Source of the DNA: Gnetum montanum
Taxonomy: Eukaryota; Streptophyta; Gnetopsida; Gnetales; Gnetaceae
Reading direction: 5' to 3'
NCBI GenBank assembly: GCA_015680685.1
Contig: MNCI01004927.1
Location: 219,952-283,951 of the forward strand
DNA length: 64,000 bases
The position numbers were made by a program, and so were the translations under genes. This document shows positions 45,006 to 57,171 of the stretch, in pieces. The notes under the pieces are model-generated. The model made no database searches. It saw nothing but the letters and a program-made list of their open reading frames with translations, and was not told the origin of the DNA. Position 1 is the stretch's first letter, and each line of letters starts with the position of its first letter.

Positions 45006-46159
45006 AAAAAGCTACACGAGAGATAACATGTGTTATAATGGTTTTCTTAAATTTTTTATTGTTAAATCCTACAATAGAAAAAGCACATAATGAAAAATGT
45101 AATAATGTTTAGGAGCTGTTGGAATCCAAAATAAATTGACTATAGGTACCCCAAAGATATATAACTAACAAGATATAGAAATAAAATGATACCTCAAGTA
45201 TTACTGAAATTGGAAACCTCTTGCCTAACAAAAAAAATAAGTTAACCACTTAAGCTATTTTTCCCTAGTGAAAATATAATAACATTCAATGATAAATATT
45301 TTTTTAATGAATAATAATAAGAATAATTTAGAGTGCATCAAATCATCAACATAGAAAAGATACTCTAAAGAAAAAGGTCAACAGTTTTGATGATGCCCTT
45401 TGAAGTTCTTAGAACCAATCCTAAAAACATCCCCTCTAGGGTAGGAAAAGGATTAAGCTTTGTCCTTGTTTAGAAGTGCCCTCATGGGATTTCACTTTTT
45501 ACTAAAGAATTTATTGTAAAAAGAAGGAGAATACTTTCTCTAAAGGAATAAAAAGCATCAATTAAAAATAATAAACAAAAAGCAACAAAAGTTGATAGCA
45601 TCCCTAGCTTGAGCCTCTAAAATAAAAAGAAATTAGCATAGGATTAAAAAATTTTCTTTCTTTCATGATTTCTAAATTCACAAGATTAAAAGAAATATAT
45701 AGTTAACAGAAGCCCATGAACTAATTAGATACCAAAAAAATTTATTATTATCCTTTAGCATAAGCTAGTAGGGGAGGTATTAGAACCCAAAATATTTTTT
45801 TTACAATATTTACTCCTAAGATATATAGTCAAATTAGAGCTTTATAACTTAGTATTGCCCACTAGAATTAAACCCATAACTTAGAGTTACTTAAATAAGT
45901 GTCTTATCACTAGTCTTAGCATGAACTAGTAGATATTGTAACAAGCAATTTAATAACATTATTTAAACATGGATCACAAAAATATTCATTATGAGGCAAC
46001 TTCAACTAGATTTAAATTAGTTTTAAAACAAATATAAAGTGAACATTTTAAGCTATCCAAAGTTATTAAACTTCACATTTTAATTACAGTATAAATGATA
46101 AGTTGATTATTATGTCAAGCACTACTCTATCATCATCATCATAATCAAAGCCTAGTTTC
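45006..46159. other. AT-rich stretch without genes
   Basis: No coding frame or RNA gene. It holds one SINE-like relic (45776-45922) and a weaker one near 45118-45256 (minus strand, with GTTGGAATCC-type tail). Confidence 0.6.
45776..45922 (-). repeat. tRNA-type SINE relic
   Basis: On the minus strand: GCTAAGACTAGTGA (A-box-like, 45906-45920) and GGTTTAATTCT (B-box-like, 45864-45874), with a tail related to the copies at 49783 and 50159. Confidence 0.5.
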
Positions 46160-46556
46160 AGCATCAAGTAATACTCTATATGGGTGTGTTACATTGGGAC
46201 CTTCTCTTTTCATACATAATTGGAAAAAATTAGAGCATGTTCAAAAATGGCTTCTTATATGTGAATTTCAAGTGAAAATACAAACTTCTTGTGATATCTC
46301 ACTTTTAGAAGCAGATTTGCTTCCTCTTGAAGTTGAACCCCTTTGTCAATTTATTGCTTATACTTAGAAGTTAAATCACATGGAGAAAGTTAATTATGCT
46401 AAGGAGATCATGAATGCAACAAAAAAAATGGATGGTTACATTAAGAAAAATTATGGCTTCAATCATAAAATATTGTAAAAGAGGATCTTCCTTTAAACAA
46501 AAGGCTATTTCAAAAAACTATGAAAGAAAAAGGCTTACCGAAAGTTTAGTTGAACA
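46160..46556 (+). pseudogene. LINE relic, RT C-terminal region, left part
   Basis: The frame reads LGPSLFIHNWKKLEHVQKWL, then TSCDISLLEADLLPLEVEPL and IMNATKKMDGYIKKNYGF. This fits the region after the RT domain of plant LINEs (VQ..FL.....K..TPY.ILL.E.GLLPLE). It is cut at 46556 by a solo LTR and resumes at 48061. Family recognition is from memory of related sequences. Confidence 0.5.
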
Positions 46557-48060
46557 TGTAATGACAGAAAACATCGGTCGTTGGAAATACCAAGCGAAGA
46601 TCCGTGTACACAGTCTTAACCATGGATCCGTGTGAGGGCCGTGCTGGAGAAAACGAATCCGCGGTGCCCTGAACGGTCTTGTCGATCAGATAGGGACTTA
46701 CTTAATCAGTAAATTGTCAAATATCGCGATAGTATATGTCTCATATAATTAACTCAATGAATCATAGAAGGAGTAGAAAACAATGTAAAGAACTTGAAAT
46801 AACGGCAACGTCAACTCTACAAGGAAGATCAGATTTAAAAAGATGCATAATTCCAAGATCTATGTGTTGACTCGAAAGTTGAATATATTGCATACAACAT
46901 TCCGACGGTAGACTTCGCTTATCTTTGTGCAAAGCATACACAAAACAACAAGGAAACTGTTCAAAAGGGAGTACAGAATGAAGCTTGATCTACCTCGTAA
47001 GCCAAAAGTGGAATGCAAGGAAGGTAAAGTCTGGATTGTACCAGATGATCTCTCGATCTCTGATCTGCTCCTTTTGCCTTCAGTAGTCTTTGCTCAGAAC
47101 TGCTAATGATCGCCAATGGAGAGGATAATGTTTTCGCCAAAAAGACCAGTTGTTCCTGCTGCCAATGCCTAAACAATGTCTTCAATCTTTCTTTTTCGCC
47201 AACTGGAGCATTTATAAGTTCAACATCACGTGGAGAAGGCACAGCCCTAATGACATGTGTCTCGAACTTTCAGAGTGTCGTTGACTTGGCAAATTTTATG
47301 TTGAAACTGGGCATGTCGCATCAAGTTTTGGGGGAGGGGGGCAAAGTACACAACCACTCCTGCTGAAGCCGCCTCATGGTTATGCTACGATACGCTAATA
47401 AACGTACTGCTGCGTATAGACAGCAGATGCATGTCTGGTACTGCCTTAGCTGGCCTTACACTATATTACACTTGTTTACGCTGCATAGCGTGGCAAAGCG
47501 TAATAGAGTATAAAGGTAGTTAACTCAAGCTGTTTTACGCTTATTTACGCCACAAAGCGTAATAGAGCGTAAAATGGTCAACTTCACAACAAGTTACGCT
47601 TGTTTATGCTGCATAGCGTAATAAGCGTAAAGCGACCAATCTGCAAAAAAAAAAGAAGTCATTCTGCCGCGCTTCTTTGGACTCTGACTTTGACTTCCTC
47701 GAAATTCATTACGCTGCTTTGCATAATGGAGCGTAAATTCAGCCCTGAATAAAAGACTTAGCGGAATATGCGACAAGTTGTAGTCCACTGCTTAGACCTA
47801 AACTTTGTCGGATTCGTCGAAGCAAGTTACCTTCGGATATCGGACTACATTAAGCAGAGTTACGCCGAGCGACATTACGCTATGTTGCGTAATGTAGCGT
47901 AAAGAGAGAAAACAAAATAAGGTTAGAATTTGTAAGAAACTTGGAGACTTGATGCTGCGCGCCTCTTTGCCTTGTTCTGTCTTCTGGATTTCTGTTGCAA
48001 ACTTTCGCTCGAATCATGAATCTTTGCCCAAGGCTGATTCGTAATTTTCACGGTGTTTCA
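46557..48060 (-). repeat. Solo LTR of the element A family (1504 bp)
   Basis: Ends TGTAATGACAG and GGTGTTTCA with target-site duplication GAACA at 46552-46556 and 48061-48065. Homologous to the LTR at 12419-14225 (shared CAGTCTTAACC, GTGTGAGGGCC, GGTGCCCT blocks), with TATAAATG on the minus strand at 47209-47216 and TACGCT/AGCGTA palindromes at 47370-47900. No internal domain, so it is the product of LTR-LTR recombination. Removing it restores the LINE frame. Confidence 0.9.
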
Positions 48061-48475
48061 GAACACATTAGGGAAAAAACAATTTTATTAACATTCTATT
48101 AGAGGAGGTTTGTTATCTAGCACTCAAAAGTGTATATTCTTATCTATTCCTATTCATTTAAGGAATTAGATTATAGAGAAAGAATGAGCTCTCATCATCT
48201 CATTATTAAGATAGCTTGTTGGATCAATTTGCCAAGAGAAGAGTGTATTTTAAGACTATACAAACAAAGCATAAAAGATGAAGAACATAATTTTTGTATT
48301 TTACCCATTTTGGCTCACTTTCGAATAAATTATATTATTAATTGTAATATGCTAATTCTTTTCTTTCAAATTGACCCTATCTGCTTGGGGCATTACATCA
48401 GTGATGTTTTCAAATTTGTTCAAAAGTATGTTGAGGCTTTGTAACCATTCAACAAATCCCTTGTGATTTTCTGGA
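48061..48475 (+). pseudogene. LINE relic, C-terminal end, right part
   Basis: Contains ERMSSHHLIIKIACWINLPR followed by EECILRLYKQSIKDEEHNF and LAHFRINYI, the pattern of the LINE C-terminal segment (SH.L..E.GRW..IPREER.C..C....EDE.HF...CP.Y..LR..YI). The expected Cys and His are partly lost. One stop upstream near 48100. Confidence 0.55.
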
Positions 48476-48784
48476 TGTAATAAAAATTTTTAGTTTCTAG
48501 AAAACTAAAAAAAAAAGAAATCTAATTAACTATTTCAACTTCTCATAAAAGTACTTGGAATGAGCTAGTAAAAAAAATACTATACATGAACTAATTAAGT
48601 AAAAAAATATGAATTAAAAAATTGAATATTTAATAGGATGACAATTTTCATGTTAAATATTAGGTTGAATTAGTTTTTTTTTTGGAAAATTTAATTTAGA
48701 AATAATTAATCAAACCATTATTAAGTTTGGTTCATTCCTCTACATACAAGTCATTATAAAATTAAGTAAATCATTAAGATTAAT

Positions 48785-48990
48785 TACTAAGACTTCCCAA
48801 GAAGTGACCCATCCTCACACTACTCCAACCTAAGGATGCTTAACTTTCTAGTTTTCACACCTCTAGTTACTACCCAAATTTTATTATTATTATTATTATA
48901 AGACTTTTCAAGTGGTACTCATCATAGCATAAGTACACTTAACTTACTTTTTTTTTCATCTTAGTGGCTACTATCCAACTCATTTAATAA
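48785..48990 (-). repeat. Two tandem 5S-rRNA-like units
   Basis: Minus strand of 48785-48850 reads AGTTAAGCATCCTTAGG, then GAGGATGGGTCACTTCTTGG and GAAGTC, matching the 3' half of plant 5S rRNA (AAGTTAAGCGTGCTTGGG ... AGGATGGGTGACCTCCTGGG). A second, weaker unit starts 111 bases on (48902). Internal promoter elements of 5S genes would lie in the part that is kept best. Not a functional 5S gene; a pseudogene pair or a 5S-carrying retroelement such as Cassandra are options. Confidence 0.55.
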
Positions 48991-49782
48991 TATAGTAGAA
49001 ATAAAGAGATTATATTTAACCTTGGTAAATAAAATGTTAGACTATAATAAATAATGAATGAATTATATATTAGTAAAACTTGTAGAACTTTCTCTATTAA
49101 ATTAAAAAATTTATTTAAAAAACATACAATATAATAGTTCTTTAAAATCACCTATTCTAGAACACATAGAAAATGATAACTGAATTTCTTTATATAATTA
49201 ATAATTTTTTAGATTGAAATATTCTAGAATTCATTCTAATAATGTTAATCAAGATCAAGACTGTTTTACCCACATGGCTTGGTGGCCTATTTTTACAAAA
49301 ATTAAGCAATTTAAGAATGTTCGTGAAAACCCTACTTAATTTAATCTTTTCTCTCATGGATTTTTTTTTAAATGGTTCCTAGTATGTTCTATGTTTATTT
49401 ATAAGTTCATGGCCTTATATTTTAGAAGTTGTGAGTTTAATTATGGTTAAAATATCATTGCGCTATTATTTTTTGACTTGTATTGTTTATATTTTTTACC
49501 TAATTATTTTGATTTAATTTTTATTTGTTTTATTTATTATTTTTTTTACATAATAGTTTTTACTTTGTCTAAAACTAGTTTTATATCTTTTAAATATATA
49601 TATTTATTTATTTTTCTACAACTATTTTTATTGTAGCAGTTTTCATCACCCAAAGGCTTGATTCTCATCCTGCTAAGGCAAGAAGACATGCACAAAATGA
49701 AACATGGGTAGGCCACTAGGACAGGGTGGTGTGGCCCTACCTTACAAAAGATCAAGATTTGAAACTGTTACCAATGGTGGGG
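48991..49782. other. AT-rich stretch without genes
   Basis: Only short chance frames. Poly-T and AT-rich runs. Nothing recognised. Confidence 0.6.
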
Positions 49783-49893
49783 GGTGTTGGAAACCCAAAA
49801 GAATTATAATATAATAACTCATCATTAGTGACTAGAATCAAACCCATAACTTTGAGCTTTCAAATCAAGAGTCTTACCACTAGGCTAATCCCT
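49783..49893 (-). repeat. tRNA-type SINE relic
   Basis: Minus strand: TAGCCTAGTGG (A box, 49878-49888) and GGTTTGATTCT (B box, 49834-49844); tail ends GGGTTTCCAACACC. Confidence 0.6.
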
Positions 49894-50158
49894 TATTATT
49901 AGCAATGATGGAGGGACAACCCCATTTACAAAAGATCATGATTTGAAGAGAGCTTAGCTAAATCCAATTTCCATTTTGAGTGGTGTAGCCATTATAGCTT
50001 TTAATTTTTTTCAATTTTTTCTTTGTTCCTACAATTAGTTATTATTAAAGGATCATCATGTAGAGGCTGAATGCTCATTTTGCTAGGGCAAGGTCCTAAA
50101 AGGATAGATAAATGAGTGAAAACCTAACTTCTTTCTAGTATCTACACTTGAAAAATGA

Positions 50159-50292
50159 GGTGTTAGCCTAGTGGTATGGGTCTTGGCATGGTAACCCTAG
50201 GACATTGGTTTAATTCTACTAGGTAGTGCTAAGTTATAAACTTCTATAAAATCTTGGGGTGTACCTATATTTTAATTATTTCAAGTTTCAAC
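50159..50292 (+). repeat. tRNA-type SINE relic
   Basis: A box TAGCCTAGTGG at 50164-50174 and B box GGTTTAATTCT at 50207-50217, 33 bases apart as in tRNA genes. No tRNA fold can be drawn beyond this head. Tail includes TTGGGGTGTACCTAT. Confidence 0.65.
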
Positions 50293-50402
50293 AAACCCCA
50301 ACACCCCTAACCCCACCTCTAGTAAGTGTACTTAGGCTTAAACTTAGGTCCTACAACTTGAGAAGCAAGTACCTTAATCACTCTAAGTGATGGCCAACAA
50401 TA

Positions 50403-50538
50403 AGGTGTTAGCCTAGTGGTATAGGTCTTGGCTTGGTAACCCCAAATCACAAGTTTGATTCTATTAGGTAGCATTGAGTTATAAACTTTTATAAATTTTG
50501 GGATGTACCTATGTTTCACTTATTTTGGGTTCCAACAC
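50403..50538 (+). repeat. tRNA-type SINE relic, second plus-strand copy
   Basis: A box TAGCCTAGTGG at 50409-50419 and B box AGTTTGATTCT at 50452-50462. Tail TTGGGATGTACCTATGTTTC matches the copy at 50159, as does GGGTTCCAACACC to the minus copy. Confidence 0.65.
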
Positions 50539-53500
50539 CCGCCTACTCTAAGTGATGGCCCCTCTACAATATGCTATTATATGTTTAAAATTAATTTTTT
50601 ATTTTTTCCTATAGCTAGCCATTTTACCCTAAAATTAACATGCACCAACTATTTATCAACTAGCCACTAACTATAATGCTATTTATTCTCTCTCTAATCA
50701 TTGATAAATTAATTGCAATTGATGATGAATCTAGTGCAAAGATACAATATGCAAGCTATTGCTAGCACAATTATCCAAACTAATAGTATCAATAAATACA
50801 TAAGAGTGAAGATATAGGAAACATTCAAAATTATGTTACCTACATGGAAATTAAATTACAAGGAATATGTTGAAGGTTTGGAATAGTAAATTGATCATTT
50901 ATAAAAATGAATTGATCTTCCTATACTAAGGATTGAGACAATATAGAGTATAATAATGTCAAGTACTCCCAAAATTTGTAGTAAGCTTGAATTTTCTATG
51001 GTAAACACTAACTCATATATTAAGTACATGTGATAACCATGGTTCATAGGTTATGTTAACCCGTGCTCTCAAGATAAAGGCACGATGATGAAAACATTCT
51101 ACAAGCAGAGCATCACATCAAGTACATACTTGATTCAAACTCAAGCTTATAATCGATTGGCTCAAGAGGTTAATGAATTGCCATTTAGCTACCATGCCAT
51201 TTTTAAATTCAGTTACCGTACCATTAAAGCTCACTAAATTTTTAATAAAGGAAAGGTACCATGCAACACCATTGAGAAAATTTACAATCACCTGTAACCT
51301 GAGGATGAATTTAGTATGATTTTGCAGTTTTTCAAAGCCATGAATGATACATAATACCTACACCCACAAGGTATTAACCGGAATTTGTACTATCCACCCA
51401 AAGCATTACAATTAAATCATGATATATTTGGTTGACCTTGTCACAAGGTACCTATCAGTCATTTAAGGGTTTCAATAATCATGTCTGCCGTCATAATTTC
51501 ACAAAGTATACAAAAGAGATTAAGTTTACCAGCTTTCAACATGCATCAAGACATGTAGCATGACAGTAATTATGGAAATGTTTCACATAGTCAAGACCGG
51601 GTTTCACAGCCCACCAACAAGAATTGTACATATGATGCACTGTGCTCCTCCTTACGTCTGGTGCATATGTCCCAGTGTCTGTGGGCTGCCATTGACATGG
51701 CAAATTGTGGTCCAATGCCTTGGATCATGTTGACGTTAAAATAATTAAAAGTGTGCAGGCAAAAACAAAGCATATTAACTTAAATGCTGCAGACACAGAG
51801 CACAACAATGACCCATTATGGGTCCTCCTGGTTGCCAGGATCTACTGACATATAAGACAATGCATGACGCAAAATACCAAGATCAGCAGTAGTCCTGCGT
51901 CCTATAAAATACTATTTTCCTCATAATTTTCCATTCATGATGCTGACTATCATCTAACATAATTTACAGCCGAACCTAATGGATGATTCTCGGCCATGAA
52001 CTACATGAATTCATCAATAAAATATGATACAGCTTTGAAGCAGCAGCAACTATTGATAAGATGGTAGGGATACCACCTTTGAGACCGACGGCACTGTTTG
52101 TGCAAATATTATATTTCTCCGGTCAATGATGATATAAATAGAATGTGTAACGATGCGCTGTTTCGTCCAGCCATTTTCTGCCAACTTTCCATGATATTAT
52201 AACTTTCCTTGCAGGATTTGATTAGAGTGCTTGATTCAAGCCAAGTCTCAATGAAATCTGCGTGGAATATTTTTTCGGTAATGTCTTTTATTTTCACAGT
52301 TCTGTGTTTCATTGCATGCGGTAGATATGCTCGATAAGAGATGCGAGGTGTCAGATGTGTTACAGCAGGAAAATGTTTAAATATTCAGGGAGCGGTTGAA
52401 ATGAAGATTCCTCAAAATCATTTTCCAAAGAATTGGAATGAAAGATATTTTTCTTTTGTTGTGGTCAAGAATCCTGCGGAGGGTAGCCTTTTATGTTTCC
52501 CGGCTGTCTAACATTTCACCATCAAAGCTATCCCGGGTATCATGGCTGGGCGGTAAAAATTATGCCACCTCTTTCACAGACGGCAAAGTGGAATACTGGC
52601 ATGTTGAAAACATCGTTTTAGAACTAAAACCGTCACTGTAGTATGACAATTTCTTTTGAATTTCTAACCCATAAAGAAATAATTTCACTTTTGTGTGACT
52701 TAGTAGCTTTATGTGTCGATATCCGATTACCAACTCCTTCCCACGTACTAAAACGGTGGTCATTTTTTACACTCGAATATTTAAAAAAGGAAAACCTGCT
52801 TACCGCACTTACGTGAATAATAGTAGTTTTGTAAACAAGGAGCGCTAAGTATGTTAGTCTCGGCGTTTGTATTAATTATTATATGTGTGTGTGTGTAATA
52901 ATGACATAAAGATTATGGCGGCATGTAGACAAGAAATAAATTTTTTTTAAAAGATCATCATCAAAATTTTCACATTCCTTAATTGACACATTAATGAATA
53001 AAGTCATGGACGATGATGGGCAATATCAAAACTTTAAAAGCAAATTTTCAAATTCAAAGGAGAAGCCTTGTCATGCTAGGCTTAATGATGGTGCATTGCT
53101 TATAGGCGTTAGGGATCTATATGACTTAAGGATGAAGGTTCAGAGAAACGGAACAAGACTATGGAAAGTAATTATTGGAATTCAGTGGGGAAAATCGATG
53201 CCACAGTAGCATTAATGATGGTAAACTTGATTAACAGCAATTGTTTAATGGGCTTGCTTGGGTAAGTGAAATGGCAGCGAAGAAAAGGAATGATGAAAAT
53301 CATGAACATGTTAAGCAACCAACTGGCATAGTTTAGTTGTGCTTCTGCGTAGTAAGTTTTTATAAATGCATGAACAGGCGACACAATTTATGGATGCAGT
53401 CCACGTAGGGCGGGCTTCATGGCCAACCACCAACAGCAAAAGCTGCGCTCGCCCCCGCGTGTGGTCCAAGGTTCCCGGATTGACCACCAAAGTCCACCCC

Positions 53501-53600
53501 ACAAATACAGCAGCAGCAAGTGAAATTTATTATAAAAGAACAAATTCCCAACACCAAAAAGCCAAAAGCCAAAAGCCAAGCTAGCAACTAGCCAAATACT
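50539..53600. other. Intergenic DNA, no gene recognised
   Basis: Frames of up to about 70 codons only, none with a recognisable motif. AT-rich to about 51000, then more mixed composition. A TG run lies near 52880-52900. Confidence 0.55.
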
Positions 53601-54198
53601 AGCGGCTAGCTATGGTAATATAGAATAGATCATATATATACATATATATATGGGGTCCTGGGTCCTCCTCCTCCTCCTCCTCCTCATCTTCTTGTTATTC
53701 TGTTAATAATTTGCCTGGCCTGGCCTTCATTTAGTCATTCATTCATCCACTACCAGTTTCACACGCACACACGCGAACACGAAAACGACTGCGACGTTGC
53801 CTATGACGCAACTTTGCAAAAGCACCACTGCCTTGCCTTGCCTTGCTTTGGCTGCCACATCATCCTCTTTCTCTGATTCAGCGTTATTCGTTCATGCGTG
53901 CCTGGCTGTTGCATCATGCATGCTAATTCTGGCAATATAGCCAAACCAAAATTTAATAGAAAAATCTGTTAACCCATTTAAAAAATACCATAAATATAAC
54001 ATGCCGCGGCGGTGAAAGCCACAGGTCTCCAGCATTGAAAATAATAAACAAACCGGGTAAATAAATAAACAAACGGTCGCGGTACTGCTGCGTTGCTCGT
54101 TTTAATGTTGTTGTTGGCTGTGGCGTCGCCGGCTGCGGCTGTTGCGTTGCATTGCTCGCCATTTCATTTCGCGGCAACTGGAGCGTGAGCGTGATGGT

Positions 54199-54245
<47 letters not shown>

Positions 54246-56842
54246 TGCCGTCAATAATTCACAACAGCACAGTGTCACTGCCATCACCACCACCGGTGCA
54301 ATGCGACACGCCATACTGTGGACGCAACAACACAGCGGAGAGTTTTATAATGCCATGCCATGCCCAATTATGATCTATGTACAACCCAAGCCTGTCGCCG
54401 CTCCCACATAAATATACTACACATACTATATATATATATATATACGCACACATGAGCGAACAACATGACAATTGCAGGTAGCTTGCTAAGGCGGTTTCGT
54501 CGGCCGGTTTTCTTGATCTGGGTTTCATGCGGGGTCAATGGCCATCCACGAATTGTTAATAATGTGGTTGTTCATGCTGAGGTGTTGTTTTCTTCTTCGG
54601 CGCCGTGCAAATCCGGGCCGACAGCCGGCAACACGCGCTAGATCCGGCGCCCTGTCCACACCCCCGGGAACATAGCCCTGCACGCACAAGAGAGCGATAG
54701 CATAGCCAGACGAGACTCTGCTGCTGCCCCTGTTTTGTCGCTTCTTACGTCCCGGCTCGAGCAACAAGGCTCCCCGCGCCTGTGCCCGCTGCCCGTTTCC
54801 TCCCACATGGGCTCACCCTGCTATCCAGAGTAAATAAGTTGTTGGTGGAGGCAAATTAAATTATCATACGCTTCTGTAATAATCCGTAAGTTACCGACTA
54901 CCATGATGGACCTAATTTAGATTATGTTGGGTTTGCAACGGAAACTTTAGAAAAGGGACATGAGAAGGAAAGAAGAGAAAAAGATAAATGACACCGCAAC
55001 CTGCAAATTTTCCTGAAACGAAACTCAGCAGTCTCGCATGGTATACACAAGTCCTGTAAAGTAAACTAGTTCGTGAATGATTGTTTAAGAAGCGGAAAAT
55101 CAAACTAAATTTTTTTACAAAACATGCATGTAATCGGGAAATCCAATACGAGTTTTGTGGAATTTGGGGAACAGAGGCTGCAATAATATGCATGCCGGGC
55201 AATTCGGGTGTGTGAGAGTGTACGGAAGGAGGAGGAGAGTTCAGTATTTGTTTTCGTTGTACAGTGGCAATGGCCAGTTTTTTGGGCATTTCATTTAATT
55301 CGAGGGCTCCGTATTGGTATTCGTTGGTTCGTTGGTTCGTTCGTTTGTTTGTTTAGGCTTAGCTGGCGGGGATCATAAGTTTGAGCAAGCCGTGCAAGCA
55401 GCCGGCTTCCCGGGCGCGCATTCGCTGTGGCGCCGACATGACCCCTGCCTGCCTTTGTGTTTACACTTGACTAGCTGCATTGCATTACTTGGCTTTGCTG
55501 CCTTCAATTTTCCTTGTCCAGATGTCCTTTTTTTTTGTAATTGTTTTTCTGCTTTTTTCTTACCTTGGGATCGCTGATTCCATTTTGTCCCCCACACGTC
55601 AAAATGCCACCTCGCCCTGGCTTGGTCTGTGTGCCGTTAGTTATGCTCGGGTGAAGCGTCCAATTCGCTGGATGTCATATTCCCAAAAAGCTGTTATTGC
55701 AGGGCAGCTGCCTGCCTGCCTGCCTGTAATGCTCTTATTCTCCCCCCGCCCCCTATTTCCGTGTTGTTGCTGTATTGGTATGTTACGCCAACAACCAAAA
55801 TTTGTTGCGTAGGGAGTGCAAATCTTCTTGGTGTTCTCCCCTCCGAAACCAGTGGCCGGGTTGAATTATTGGCCGGGAACGTGGAAAAAACTTTTCGCCG
55901 TGTCTCCTTCCAAGCACATGGCAGTGTTAGCCGGGAAGTCAAATGCTAGTCTACGTAGCGCCCCCCACCGCCTAGGCTTAGAGTAAATTACACATTCCTT
56001 GAAGTCGCTTAAAAAAATTAATTATGAATGTAGTTAGAACAGTAATCACATTCGCAACATCGTCCATACAAAACTTCGACGCTGAACAGCGATGCAATTT
56101 GCGTGCGAGCAAATCATGAAGCCATTTGTGGGTCGGCTACGAATTGCGGTCTGTCATCAGGAACGTGGGTATATTGACTACATTCGTATGTAGAAAAATT
56201 GTTCACGTTTTAAAAACGAAAAACCGCGTTATTATTAAACGGCGTAATGACCCGAAACCGCCAGCATAAAAGAGATGGTAAACAGCGATTATTCCATTTA
56301 TGGAAACTAGAGGCTCAATTATCTGAAAAAGTGGGGATGGATATTCGGATTGATACGAAATTAGGACAAGGGGGTGGGCCGGGGGAGGCAAGGCCACGTG
56401 TAGCAGGTGTAGAGCACAGTGACTGTGGACCACCGGCAGCCTATAATCCCCGCAGCAGCAGCAGCAGATGAAGCAGAAGCATAAACACAATCAGAAGAAG
56501 CAGAAACAGGGGCAGAGGTTGCAGAGCCATGGGCGATGATGCCCAAAAACCAGAAATTGAAGACGAAGACGAATTGAAATTGAGAGAGAAACAAAAGGGC
56601 CTACTTACTTTGCAGGACGGAGGGCTTCACAGAAGGTTGACTGGGCGAGGGGCCCGCGCTTGCGGGGCAGGCTCGCTCACCGATGACGGAATTTTTTCCT
56701 GCTTTTCAGTCGCGACGCAGCACTGCTCCACGCGAAGCTGCCGGGAAACCAAGAACCCCATCTATATCAGCTCAGCTCATCTCGTCTCGTCTCGTCTCAG
56801 CTCTGTGTCTGTCGCTCTTGTGTGTGTGCGCCTGGCCTCTGA
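53601..56842 (+). promoter_or_regulatory. Upstream region of the GH3 gene
   Basis: GC-richer than the transposon part and full of simple repeats: AT run 53630-53650, CTC run near 53662-53690, GAAAAC array 54199-54246, AT run 54427-54444. Auxin-response-type words: TGTCGG on the minus strand at 54618-54623 and 55433-55438, and TGTCTC at 55901-55906. Such hexamers also occur by chance, so auxin control is suggested by the family rather than shown. No other gene recognised here. Confidence 0.4.
54199..54246. repeat. GAAAAC hexanucleotide microsatellite
   Basis: Seven perfect GAAAAC units (54199-54240) and a changed eighth (GAAAAT). Confidence 0.95.
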
Positions 56843-56852
56843 TATATAAATA
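56843..56852 (+). promoter_or_regulatory. TATA box of the GH3 gene
   Basis: TATATAAATA, 320 bases before the start codon, in otherwise GC-rich DNA. A start site near 56875-56885 (CACTTCACTGCTCTGC context) would follow at normal distance. Confidence 0.7.
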
Positions 56853-56874
56853 CAGGTCACGCCTCCACTTCACT

Positions 56875-57171
56875 GCTCTGCATCTTGTTCACAATTCACA
56901 TTGTCGCCTACCTTGCCTTTTTAAAATCGCGCCCCCCACCCTCCACGCACAGGGAGAGAGAGAGAGAGAGAGCCCACATAGGCTCATTCTGATAAAGCAA
57001 TCTCCTCCTCTTACGTGTATCGTGTCTAAACCTTCTCTCGATCTGTCTCTCTTTTTCTCGCTCTGATTCTATTCGGCCTGCTCGCTTCTTCTTCTTCTTC
57101 TTCTTGTGCTTCCGCAGAGAAGGATCCTGAGTTCTCGAGAATTTGCTGGTGAACGTTGTCCAATTAGGTTG
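56875..57171 (+). other. Predicted 5' leader of the GH3 gene
   Basis: Contains a GA run (about 56952-56972) and CTT repeats (57084-57105), and TGTCTC at 57044-57049. I find no ATG between the predicted start site and 57172, so the first ATG is the proposed start. Exact start site is inferred. Confidence 0.5.

Noticed and set aside
47594-47788. Small minus-strand frame in the solo LTR
   Set aside because: Lies within the palindrome region of a non-coding LTR and has no counterpart in the LTR at 12419-14225.
50159-50292. Functional tRNA gene
   Set aside because: A and B boxes are present but no cloverleaf or acceptor stem can be drawn, and sister copies share a SINE-type tail.
57106-57171. 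In-frame extension of GH3 upstream to a GTG codon
   Set aside because: GTG is not a normal plant start codon and this part reads like leader sequence; the first ATG is at 57172.
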